Assembly (NCBI GenBank): GCA_033239525.1
Contig: BSYO01000035.1
Coordinates: forward strand, 6,174,627 to 6,238,626
Source of the DNA: Nepenthes gracilis
Lineage: Eukaryota > Streptophyta > Magnoliopsida > Caryophyllales > Nepenthaceae
DNA: 64,000 nucleotides
Reading direction: 5' to 3'
The position numbers and the translations under genes are program-made. The notes beneath the pieces are model-generated. The model worked only from the letters and a program-made list of their open reading frames with translations. It was not told where the DNA came from and did not search any database. Shown in pieces: positions 49,862 through 60,876 of this stretch (position 1 is its first letter; each line of letters begins with the position of its first letter).

Positions 49862-50676
49862 TCAAGCATACAAAGAACTCACTTGCCCAATCCCCACTAA
49901 CATCAGGGATTGAACTACCTTCTCAATCTCTCCGCACAAAGGATCACTATAGCTATTCCATGACCGCTTCCTTGCCACAACATCTATCACCTCAGTACAA
50001 GTGAAAATGCCACCCGGCTTTGTCACTCCTGCACCAATTAGAATCGCAAACTCAGCTGGCCTGGCACGCTTGTGTAGCCCATTGTCTTCATTCCCATTGA
50101 CAGAGTTGTCTTTCTCAATAAGCTGTATCTCCGGGCAAAGTGAAGCCAAGAATTTCAAAACAATTCCTCCACTAGTAATTTCAGCATTGCCATAAGAGGC
50201 ATCACTCTTACGTCTTATCTGGTGCAGAAAAATGAGGGTACACCCAGCATTTGAAGCATTCCCGGATATTTTACACAAAGCTTGACTCACCAATTGTGTT
50301 TGCAAATCCATTTGTTGCATCCAATTCTCACCTTCTATTTCTGCACAAGGAGTTAGAGCCAAGATAGAATCGACACAAATTTGGTGGATTGCACCAGATC
50401 GGTTGGCAGCGATCTCGAATGCCATCTCTTCCTTATCAGGCTGGCAGATGATTAAATGTTCGACATCCCCACACAATGGCTTGGGATATGCTGCATCAAA
50501 TGTATGCTCTGCTTCAAGAAGCATTACATTTTCCTCTAGTGTCTGAGCTACCGCAATCATATGCAATGTAAGGGTGGTCTTCCCACTGCATAGTTTACTC
50601 TGCAGCCAAAGAGGATCCTCCACAAGCATCACTATCACAATGGCATTCTCTACCAAGACCACAGGAAGCTATGCAA
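49862..50676 (-). pseudogene. RecA-like recombinase, intronless copy (chloroplast RecA type)
   Basis: About 266 codons without a stop match bacterial/chloroplast RecA in order: SGKTTLTLHMIAVAQ (end of Walker A), NVMLLEAEHTFDAAYPK, DVEHLIICQPD, ICVDSILALTPCAEIEGE (Walker B region), SQALCKISGNASNAGCTLIF, ITSGGIVLKF. RecA carries out DNA strand exchange in plastids and mitochondria. Damage: the conserved GPESSGKT loop is LCSGKTT here, the region before it does not match RecA, the expected NQIR is HQIR, and about 14 residues are lost after the ARP stretch. Plant RecA genes have introns; this copy has none, so it is probably a retrocopy. It lies between gag-like text and an integrase tail of a gypsy-type element, in the same direction. 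Confidence 0.9.
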
Positions 50677-52266
50677 CATTTTCAGCTCTTGCCGTCGCAT
50701 TTGTCGGTGAGGAACACTCAGTAGCAACACCAACAACTGCTGCAGCAATAATTTCAATATGAACTTGAAGTTCCCTGGCCGCAAAATCTAGCAAACTACC
50801 AAGGATCCTTCTTTTGAATATAGGCAATGACTCGCAACAAGTTTAGGTCAAACTACGATCACTACTAGGAAGGAATGAATGATTGAAACACATGGGAGCT
50901 TGTTTCAGAATTTGACTACATGTTGCACCAGATTTCTCTGTCGAATGTGGTAGGGCCATTTGTGTGTAGCGATGGGTGTCGAAACTTCCTGATTCCAACG
51001 GGGACTGTTAAGAGTACAAACACTCATGGGCAATATGGCATTTCTATTGTCCAGGACCGCGGCCAAAATAACAAGATAAGTCCAAGAAGTATCATCAAAT
51101 ATTTTTGAGTTATGAATGATTGGTTTTCCTTGTCTTTTATTCCATTCACGAACGTGAACTTGCCAGCCGAGGTGATTTTGTTCGATCATGCCTGCCTTCC
51201 CAATTTGCCCTTGTGGCTTGGCTCCGAAATCTGAAGACAGAGCATCATAACAACTTGCGTTCAAGTCTCTAACTGCAGCATCCACAATGGAGTCAAGAGC
51301 AGGATTATCAGTGCCAACAGATGCAAACCCGCACCCCCGAGGACCACAAAAGTAAGGTCAAGGCCACACTCACAAAATATATTTGCAAATTTTGTGAAGG
51401 CTAACGGGTAAGGAGAACTATGATGGACATAAGTCATGAGCAATGACGGAACGTGAAGAATAGGGAAACTTGTGGACGGTCCTGGTTGTTCGATGTGGTT
51501 TAGTGATGGTAGGATTTCAGTTTTGAATTGTGAAAGTAGTGGTTTAGTGGACGTATCTCTGACGATTGGAGCTTCTGGAAGAGTTGGATCGTCTTGAGAC
51601 AAAGGGTGACCAATTTCAGTAATGGAGGTTTGAATTGGTTCTCAGTAGTGGAAGTATTAGAGGTGTTACCGATTGCAGTGAATAATTCTGTTGGATATGC
51701 TCGAGGCTATTGTAGGTGAATTTGGTTCAAGGAAGGAAAAATGTCCGTGTGGGAGTGCTGAACCTGTGTGGTGGTAGAAACGGAGGAAGTGGTTCAAGCA
51801 GCAGGTGATTGTACTGATGCATTGCTCGAAGTAATGGCAGTTTGAGAAGAATTTGTAAAAGTGGAAGCACAAATTGCGAGTTGAGGTAAATGTGGTTGTA
51901 CTGCACACGCAGTGGACGAAATTGCTGGTTGGGAAGAGTGAGGATACAAAACGATTGGAGTGACTTGTAGAACTGGTGGATGAGAAGTAGAAGAAATCAC
52001 AGAAGGTGAGAAGGTCACTGACCGTTTAGGGTTGCGCTCGATTCGGTGGAACAATTGGCAGATTTGGTGATGGACGAGCTGATTTCGGTGCAGGATGACC
52101 AGATCTATGCTGTTGTTGAAACCGCGGTGGACAAGGTGGCTCCAAATCTGTCGGTAGCCCGTCGGAGGTCCTTCATCGCGTTGGCAAGCTTGGCGACGGC
52201 TTCTTCGAATGCGTCAAGTGCACGTTCATCGATCTCCTTCCTTTTCATCTCAATGAAAGCATCAAA
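50677..52266 (-). other. gag-like and unidentified frames of the RecA-bearing element
   Basis: Minus-strand frames 52105-52302 (65 aa, Ala/Lys-rich, probable coiled coil; its ATG lies in the LTR end), 51666-52054 (Ser/Pro-rich), 51261-51602 and 50905-51285 follow each other with shifts. The last two join by a frameshift near 51280 (CGFASVGTDNPALDSIVDAA ...). Gag-like character is inferred from position and composition; the part at 50905-51602 could instead be another captured host sequence. I do not recognise it. Confidence 0.5.
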
Positions 52267-52751
52267 TGATGCGTGCTTCACGGCGGTGGCTAGCAAAATC
52301 ATCGTCGATGGCGAGGGAAGTGAAGGGAGAGGGGAGTTCCAGTAGAGGAGAGAGGAAAATTAGGAAAAACAGAGGGAAAGTGAAGTAGTATGAGGGAGGA
52401 GGGAGAGATCGAAGAGAGAGAGAGAAGGGGAAGGGGTTGAGATGCACACGCGAGGTGCAAAGAGAGAAATCAGGGAAAAGCAGAAGAGGGGAAGAGAGAT
52501 CAAGAGGGAGAGGAAAGAGACAGAGAAAGAGAAAGAAACTGGACAGTGGCAAATAGTATCCTTCTCCTCATTATATTCTTACCAGCGTAATATATACGGG
52601 ACATGGGAAACGGGAAACGGGGAATGGGACAAGGAAACGGGAAACAGCCAAAGAAAACAAAAATAGAAAATGAGATCCGTTACATCCGATTTAATTATTG
52701 TGCCGAAGATTATTGTCCAACTTTGGAGGGTGTATGGGCGAGTACGTAACA
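52267..52751 (-). repeat. 5' LTR (truncated) of the RecA-bearing element
   Basis: Matches 49018-49551 closely, including TTAGGAAAAACAGAGGGAAA and the TATA-like site, then diverges abruptly at 52267 where the internal sequence begins. Confidence 0.78.
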
Positions 52752-54039
52752 GTTTGTGGCGGTAGCGGCACAAATTGACGACGGCAATGGCAATGGCCAC
52801 TAACGGCGAACGTCGGCAGCACACCTCCGGACCAAAAATGGGGACGCCAACCACGACTCTAGACGATGGTGACTTTGGCACAGAAAGCTTTGTCTGCAGA
52901 GGCTTGGACTACATCTCACCCTACCGCACGCCTCCATTTATAAAACCCAGCAACCGGCCACCGATTAAAGGAGAGGAAAACGAAGCGGTAGAGAAAGAAA
53001 AACGGAAGAGGAAGAAGAGGAGAAGGGAAACGGAAGGGAAAAGAGAGGGACGGAGAGAGCGAGAGAGCCTGAGACAAGAAGGCTAGAAGAATCGGGAGAG
53101 AGAGATATGAGAGAGATGAGACGGCAGTGAGAGATAAATGCAGAAGGATGAATCGAGAAGGAGAAGTGAGGGAATTAATATATTTTATTATTATTAATTA
53201 TTATATTATTTACGTTATACGTTTTATTATATTATTAATATTATTTATTAATATTTATTTAATTAATAATTAATATGATTATTTATTATCACTAATTAAT
53301 TATTTAATATTCATATTATTAACTATATTTATTAATATTAAAATATATTATTATTTATTATATTAAATTAATAACTAAATAAATCGAGTCGAGGAGTGTT
53401 TCAGAAAATGACCAATAAAAAATATTATTGATATAATTTTAAATAATATAATATAATATTTATTTATATTAGTATATTTATTAAAAAATTAATAAAAAAT
53501 TAATCATTTAAACAATTTATAAAAAAAATCTCCATAAAACTAATTATAACCATCACAAGCCTTCCATGCAAAAACATGGTGGACATTTTGCATGTTATAA
53601 TAACAGTTAATTCATTATAATTGTTCACTTATAAGCCAAAAAATCTATTCTTTAAGATAACTCTAGGATATAAATGAAAAAATCATAACATGAAATTTAG
53701 ATGTATAGCGAATTTTAAAATTATATATACATATATATAGATATTAACTAAAATAGGTTAGGTTTTATCTAACGTAGATTAACTAAAAATCCCTGTGTTT
53801 TATATTCTCAGATTCCCTTATATTTTCATATGCTGTCTTTAAGTTATTTACAAGATTAAACATAACAACAGAATTATATGAAAGTTACAAGATTATTTTC
53901 AAAACACCAAGGAGGTAAGATTTGTGCTATGGGAATTTACTGAAGGGGAAAAGTACAATTTGGTTTATAACGTCCCGGGTGGGGAAAGGAACTTAGACTA
54001 AGTTTTAAATAGGGCTCAGGGGCACTGCAACGTCAGACG
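52752..54039. other. leader-like block and AT-rich DNA
   Basis: 52752-53160 is GC- and then GA-rich with CCATTTATAAAACCC (about 52936) as a TATA-like site on the plus strand, resembling the LTR leaders elsewhere in the window; no LTR ends were found. 53170-53900 is extremely AT-rich with nothing else seen. Confidence 0.45.
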
Positions 54040-54306
54040 CAAATAAGTGTGTTACTTTCTTGACCACGGAAATAGAATTCATTGTTATAACAAAGACAGA
54101 TAAGAAGATATTGTGAATAAAAAAATTCAACCGAAAATTATTGGGTGCGGAATGTTATTGACCTGAAATAGTTGACACTTGATAAGGTTAGGATTAAGGA
54201 GAATGAATTAGATATAATGACTAAAGTATTACAGAGAGAAAAGCTTATAACTTGTCAAATCAGTCGATATGATAATGATTGCCCCACACGATTGTAATAA
54301 AAAAAT
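54040..54306 (+). pseudogene. Ty1/copia RNase H C-terminus, remnant
   Basis: TTEIEFIVITKTDKKIL (about 54062-54112) corresponds to the conserved STTEAEY block of copia RNase H. After stops, VRNVIDLK and then LDKVRIKENELDIMTKVL with QREKL (about 54150-54240) match the end of the polyprotein. Several stops make it inactive. A copia 3' LTR follows directly. Confidence 0.8.
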
Positions 54307-54442
54307 TATTGGGATATGGGTCATCCTGTGTTATACCCATTTGATATATCGATCATTGGTTCAGACAATGACACACAGGTATTATATTGATACGAAAGAT
54401 TACAGTATTTTGCGTGTGTTGATTTCAAAGTGAGAGTGCTCG
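54307..54442 (+). mobile_element. family C (copia) 3' LTR, left part
   Basis: Starts TATTGGGATATGGGTCATCC right after the copia tail; the LTR closes at 59478 with TATCCCAACGCA, giving inverted ends. TTATACCCATTTGATATAT matches the solo copy near 43018. Interrupted at 54442 by a gypsy element. Confidence 0.7.
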
Positions 54443-56487
54443 TGTAAGGTTCTAACTTTTGGACTTTTATGTAATTGTGATTAGTTTTTGGTAACTTATA
54501 TAATTGTGATTGAAGAAATTAATATAGTTGAAATTGACCTTAAAAGATGTGAAAAGAAAAAGTTAAAAATAAAAAAAAATATAAATCAGATGCGTACCAC
54601 ACTCGACCCCAGGCTAGCGCTTGCGTGCCTGCACAGTGCCCTCTGAAGCACCCAGTGCATCAGTTAGGCACTCAAGTGCCCAGGTAGGCGCCAAAAATAG
54701 TATAGGGTGCGCTCGTTGGGTGCCCGAGTGTCCCAATAGGCGCAAATTCCCATAGCATCCCGCCCACCCCACACCTAGCCCGTGCTTAAGCATCAGACTT
54801 TTATAAAAGTCGGCTAGAGGCCGACTCCACCGCATTCCAAGCGATGGAGGAGAGAGAGAGGGCAAACAACTAAGAGAGAGCATTCGAGAGAGTTTACTTA
54901 CCAAAAAAAAAAAGAAGAAGAAAATGTTCGAGAGAGAAGGGAGGGAGAAGAGAGAGAAAAAATGAGAGAAGGCTCTGGAAAGTTAAATTCGAAACATTCG
55001 GTATGAGAATTTCGGTATATCATGTGAAGGTAAGTGTATTTTTAACTTCATATTTTCTTTGTTACTTTTTATTCCTAATCTTTTCGGAAATTATTATTTT
55101 AATATCCATCCAAGTTAGGATTTTGAAGTAAAAGTATAAAAATTTTGCATATTTATTGGTATACTATCATTTTATAGTAAAATTTATTAAAAAATTTTTA
55201 TTTAATCATCTATATTATAATTATGTATTTTATCTCCAAATTCTTTTCCTATTTAGATGTGTAAAAATAATTCTTACATATTTATCCTTTGCAGACATTA
55301 ATTTAAAATTATTACATATTATCTATATATACTAAAAATATAATGCATATTTGATTGTATGCTGCGTTCTTAGAAAATTTGTATTGAAATTCTTGAATTT
55401 TTTTTCTGCATGTTCTACTGTAAATTTTATGTTATGGAATTTATTATGATAAAAGTGTATCAGATATTATGAAAAAGAAAAAGAAAAAATTATACAATTC
55501 TGTTAAGAAAAATATGAACTATTTTTCAAAATGGTGAGAATTAAGAATCAAGAAACAAAGTGTGAGTTTTTTTTTTAAGCTAAGAAAGTAAAAAAATCAG
55601 ACTAAAAAATTATTCGGATGGTAATATTTTCTAACATACCTAAAGATATTACAGCAGTAAATTAAGGATTGCCCCATTATAACCACAGGGGATATAAAAG
55701 CAGATATCTGGCATCGTCTACTGGGTTATAGGTAGTACCACATACGTCCGGGCATTGAATAGGATACAATGGCATTAGATTGTGTGGAAACAAATACAAT
55801 CATTTTCTTAACTGTTTGTTTCGTTAGTTAGTAAGACCTACTAACTTTAACCCCTAAAGATAATTAAATTTTTAATGTGTTTGACAGTTAAGATAGTAAA
55901 AATATAAGATAAAGAAGAAAATATTTTCCTACTCACGCTTTATGGTTAGGTATGTATTATGACTCTTATTCTATCTGATGATATGTTTTAAGTAAAATGT
56001 GCATATTATTGCTATATATAATATATTATTAAGTATTTGACTCACTTCCTTACTATTTTTATTAAATTTCAGATAAATTGCACAACCTGATGCTAGATGA
56101 AGAGGAATGAAGATTAGGAGTTTTGCTTCTCATGCTTAGGAAGAAGGATTTTATTATTTTAATTTTGATATATTGAATATATGTAAAACTTAAAAAGTAT
56201 GATATGATGTATTAAATTTTAATGGTATTAGTGTAGTATTACTTTCGCAGACTTTTATAGATATTATTAGGTATACTTTCACATAATATGATGGACTTAT
56301 TTTGATTGATGATTTTTAATAGATATCTTTCCTTCATACGGTCTGATGTTGTACTGCTATATATGGTGTTAGAGTCGATGATGATGTGACATTTGTATGG
56401 ATCCTGTGTATATTTACATATATATGTGTGTGTCATTAATTATTTGTGATAATAAGTTAATGACGTAAATAAAAACGTGAGATGTCA
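54443..56487 (+). repeat. 5' LTR, family D
   Basis: 2045 bp: AT-rich start, mixed GC stretch 54590-54840, GA-rich leader 54843-54970, donor-like AAGGTAAGTG at 55030, AT-rich tract, acceptor-like TTTTATTAAATTTCAG ending 56072. Confidence 0.9.
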
Positions 56488-56872
56488 TAGGTAGTATCAG
56501 AGAAATATTTAAGGAGATGCCATAGGAATTTGGTAGATTGATCTTGATGCGAAAGTTTAGGTGAAGTGCACAATATTTTTCTTGTATTTATATTCTGAAA
56601 ATGTGTCCTTGATCTGGCCCACATTCTTGAGTATGAACCTTTGGAGGTTGATGAAGATTTAATATATGTTAATGAACTAGTGTAAATTTTGGGCCGTAGA
56701 GATCAAGTGCTCTGGATAAAGATTATTTTATTGGTAAAAGTTTTGTAGAGAAACCATTCATAGGAAAAAGCTACATGGGAATGAGAAGATATATGGGACA
56801 TGTATCCTCAATTGTTTCCTTAAGGTATGTAAGTTTCCTTTTGAGGATAAAATTTTATAATGAGAGAAGGAT
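56488..56872 (+). pseudogene. relic interior: primer site, end of gypsy pol, polypurine tract
   Basis: TAGGTAGTATCAGAG at the start is a degraded initiator-tRNA-Met primer site. From about 56605 the text reads as the end of a chromovirus-type polyprotein: DLAHILEYEPLEVDEDLIYV, then RRDQVLWIKI, LLVKVL, RNHS, TWE and YPQLFP, broken by in-frame stops. TGAGAGAAGGA lies just before the 3' LTR. Confidence 0.85.
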
Positions 56873-58832
56873 TGTAAGGATCTAATTTTTAGACTCTCAT
56901 GTAATTGTAAGTAGTTTTTGGTAACTTATATAATTGTGATTAAAGAAGTTAATATAGTTAAATTTAAAGTTAAAGGATGTAAAAAAGAATGTTAAAAGGA
57001 AAAAAAAATTATAAATCGGACGCGTATCACACCCGGCCTTGGGCTGGCTCCTGTGCACCTATCAGGTGCTCGAGCGCCCTAGCAAGCGCTAAAAACAGTA
57101 TGGGCCATGCTTGTCACGCACCCGAGCACCCCAATAGGCACAGATTTTAGTAGCTTCGCACCTGATTTGCGCTCAAGCGCCATACTTTCATAAAAGTTGG
57201 CCATGGGCTGACTCCACCGCATTCCAAGCGGTGGAGGAGGGAGAGAGGGTGAAAAAATGAGAAAGAAAGGCCGAGAGAGAAGGAAGAAGAGAGAGAAAAG
57301 GATAGAAGGTTTCGAGAAGCCAAATTTGGAACATTTGGACCAAGAATTTGATATATCCGACAAAGGTAAGTGCAATTTTAACTCTGTCTTTTCTTTGTTA
57401 CATTTTATTCTCGTTCTTTTTTAGTATTATTATTTTAAGACCTGTCCAAGTTAGGATTTTGAAATAAAAGTATGAAAATTTTACATATTTATCGACATAA
57501 TATTATTTTATAGTGAAACTTATTAAAAAAAATTTTATTTAATTATCTGTATCATAATTATGTGTTTTATCTTCGAATTCTCTTCATATTTAGATGTATA
57601 AAAATAATTTCTACCTGTTTGTATTTCGTAGATGTTAATTTTAAATTATTATATGTTATTTATATATGTTTAAAATATACTATATATTTAATTATATACT
57701 GCATGCTTAAAAAATTTATTTTTAAATTTTTAAATTTTCTTCTACATGTTTTACCGTCAAATTTTATGTTATAAAATTTATTATTATGAAAATGTATCAG
57801 ATATTATGAAAAAGAAAAAGAAGAGACTCTACAAATCTGTTAAGAAAAATATAAACCGCTTTTCAAAAAGGTGAGAATTAAGAACCAAGAAGTAAACTTT
57901 AGAGTTTTTCTTAAGTTAAGAAAGTAAGAAGTTGGACCGAAAAATTATTTATAGAATAATATTTTTGACATGTTTTAGGATATTGTAGTAGTAAATCGAG
58001 GACTACGTCATTGTAACCGCAAGGGATGTACAAGTGGATGTCATGCCCCATCTACTGGGTTGTAGGTAGTACTGTCCACATCAAGGTATTGAATAAAATA
58101 CCATGGCCTTAGATTGTGTGGAAGCAAATACAATCATTTTCTTAATTATCCTCTCCATTATTAGTAAAGCCTACTAACTCTAACCCCTAAGGATAACTAA
58201 GTTTTTAATATGTTTGACGGTTAAGACAATGAAAGAATAAGTTAAAAAAATATTTTTCTGCTTATGTTTTATGGTTAAGTATGCATTATAATTCTTATTC
58301 CCTCTGATGATATGTTTTAAGTAAAATGTATATGTTATTGCTATATATGATATATTGTTGAGTATTTAGCTCACTTTTTTACTATTTTTACTAACTTTCA
58401 GATAAATTACACAAGTTGATGTCGGATGAAGAGGAATGAAGATTAGGGGTTTTGTTTCTCATGCTTTGGAAGAAGGATTTTGTTGTTTTAATTTTGATAT
58501 ATTGAATATATGTAAAATTTAAAAAGTATGATATGATGTATTAAATTGTGATGGTATTAGTGTAGCATTGCTTCTGGAGACTTTACAGATATTGTTATGT
58601 ATATTTCTGTAGGATATGGTAGACTTATTTTGATTAATGATTTTTAATAAGTATCTTTCCTTAATACGATCCAACGTCGTACTCTTATAGTATGGTATTA
58701 GAGCCGTTAATGACGTGGTTATTGTATGTATCCTATATATATTTACATATATGTGTGTGTGTGTGCGCGCGTATATTATTAATTATTTGTGATAATAAAT
58801 TAATGATGAAAATGAGGACATGGGATGTTGCA
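56873..58832 (+). repeat. 3' LTR, family D
   Basis: 1960 bp with the same layout: mixed GC 57020-57235, GA-rich leader 57236-57310, donor-like AAGGTAAGTG at 57366, acceptor-like TACTAACTTTCAG ending 58401. A (TG)n(CG)n run lies at 58752-58772. Confidence 0.9.
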
Positions 58833-58837
58833 GCTTG

Positions 58838-59478
58838 AGGGGCTCACAAGGCTCCAATTCCAGTAGGTGTGAGCTCGAAGCGTGCCTAAGGGGTACCCGA
58901 GGCACCAATTCTAGTAGGGAGACGCTCAAGGGGTACTTGAGGCGTCGATCCCAGTGGCGCTCACGCTTGAGGCGCATTCGACGGGTACTCAAGTGTGGTT
59001 TCGCAGGATAAAAACACACTGTCGTATTTTAGGATTTACCACTTATATTCTTTGAGATCTAGAACGTTGTCTTTAAGAGAAAAAAGAAAAGAAATAGAGA
59101 AAAAGGGAGAAAAAATAGATTCAAGTATCCGGTTGAGTTTTGAATCGAGTTTCAATCTCTACCGACCTTGAGTACATTATTCTTGGAATTACAAATAATA
59201 CTTTTATCGGTCATATTTCTACTATTTTATCTTGTACTCATTGTTGCTCGCTTTGGTTGATACAATGTGTTGAGTTGTATTTTATTGGGGTTTGTATAAT
59301 CGAATTATTACATAGTGGAGATATTTTTTGGACGATCGTCTTATAATTTTTCATTCTCATTTCAAAGAGGATTTTTTCACGTAAAAATTATGTGTTATTC
59401 ATTATTTGTGATTATTACTTGATTGTTATGTATTGTTGATTGATTCCTCATTGTTCAAATAAGTAGGTTGTATCCCAA
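58838..59478 (+). mobile_element. family C (copia) 3' LTR, right part
   Basis: Continues the LTR cut at 54442. A GC-rich stretch (58838-59010) with repeated GGGGTACyyGAGGC text, a GA-rich leader (59070-59120), then a U5-like tail matching 43560-43815, ending near TATCCCAACGCA. GCTTG at 58833-58837 is the duplicated target of the gypsy insertion. Confidence 0.68.
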
Positions 59479-60876
59479 CGCATCCAATTACCAACTTAAT
59501 TTTATGTAGCTTCCAAATAATTACAAATAATAAAAAATATAGAATATAAATAGCTTTAATTTATTTCATCGTGATTAAAAATATTAAAACTCAATCACGC
59601 TTAATCCCAAGTTTAGAAATTCAATGAATAACTTTTAGTAATAAAAAATATGGAACCTTTATTCAAATTATATTATAAGCATTGTCTCAAATGTAACATG
59701 ATTGATGATTTATTCCTAACTTAGAAATTGTTAATATGATCTTTATAGTTCTTTTAGCCATACTAACCAAGACCGAAATATTTGCATGTTACTATCAGCC
59801 ACTAAATATTTTACCTTAAGATGGCAATGAAAAAGAACCAATTGAATATATAAATTAAAATATCACACATTATGAATTATTCTAAAAACTAAAGGCTACA
59901 TAGATATCCATCTTTTCCCCTAGAGATGTGTAGAATTAGGAAAGTGTATTAGGGACAATCAAATCCACACTATTGTGGTGTTTTCGATTAAAATAATATC
60001 TATTTATTTATCTATTTTTATATATATCTGATAATATATATTAAAAAATAATATCCTATGCCACTTAAAAATATCTTTCTAAAAATACCCATAAATTTAA
60101 ATAGGCAATAGTCATATTTTAAAGATGGGTTCCACAATTAGGCTAAAAATGGGGTTCATTATTCTAAAAATAATGTATGAAAATTGTGTATTTACCATTT
60201 TTTATAAGCAAAATTGAAATGCAAGAGTCACATATGGGAATAACAGTAAATATCAGAAATTCTCCTCCACATTATCGAGGGAGCTATAAATATTTTATTT
60301 TTTGGGGGGTGTTTATATAATGTATAGTATAAGAGAGACACTCATCAGTAATCATTAAAGCATTTTTCATTATTTGATATCTCATTTATATATTCATCTG
60401 TACTGACATAATACACGATAATTAAAATAAGACAGGTATATATTGAAGTAATCCTAAATATTTATAATTCTTCTCCATATTATGGAGGGGGCTATATTTA
60501 TATTTCATAAATTTGGGGTGTTTAATTAAGGAGTGGTGTTAGAATTGCACTGTTTAGTCATTTTTTGAGATATTTTTAATAATGACGTATTATTCATATA
60601 TCCATCTATAGTAACAAGCCATGCAAAAGTAATTAGCTCTAGATAGATGAATAAATGAATATTATGTTCATAAAAATATCTCAAAAATAGTTGAAAATAT
60701 CATCCAAATATTTCTCTCGATTATACTATACAATATAACATATAATAATGAGACATAATCAAACAAAGGCTCTAATAAAACCACATTAACAAGCTATAAA
60801 ATGACAGCCTATGGAAATAAACTATTGGCGCTGATGATCATAAGAGACCATCAAATTATCATCATCATTATCATTA
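59479..60876. other. AT-rich DNA downstream of the expansin gene, with a tandem duplication
   Basis: 60245-60455 and 60458-60660 are two diverged copies of about 210 bp: TTCTCCTCCACATTAT with GGGAGCTATA, then GGGGTGTTTA. No gene seen. The expansin stop codon is followed on the minus strand by (TAA)n and (ATG)n-like triplets. Confidence 0.55.

Larger units (their letters stand above)
48779..52751 (-). mobile_element. Ty3/gypsy-type element carrying a RecA-like reading frame
   Basis: On the minus strand: 5' LTR 52267-52751 (truncated), gag-like region, RecA-like frame, integrase tail, then 3' LTR 48779-49551. Both LTRs start TGTTACGTACTCG on the minus strand, and the 3' LTR ends GGGGTGTCACA. 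The pol core (protease, reverse transcriptase, RNase H, most of integrase) is missing. No target duplication was found (GCGAA on the left, GTTTG on the right), so one end may be rearranged. Confidence 0.75.
54443..58832 (+). mobile_element. Ty3/gypsy element with two 2-kb LTRs and a 385-bp interior (family D)
   Basis: LTRs 54443-56487 and 56873-58832, both starting TGTAAGG and ending GATGTCA or GATGTTGCA. Flanking 5-mers are GCTCG and GCTTG (one mismatch). Nearly the whole interior is deleted: only a primer-site relic, the end of pol and the polypurine tract remain. It interrupts a copia 3' LTR. The two LTRs differ at many sites, so the insertion is not recent. Confidence 0.9.

Noticed and set aside
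52752..53090. Plus-strand frame of 103 codons after a TATA-like site
   Set aside because: Lys/Glu/Arg low-complexity from a GA-rich leader, like the other LTR leaders; no LTR ends found, so not called as an element either.
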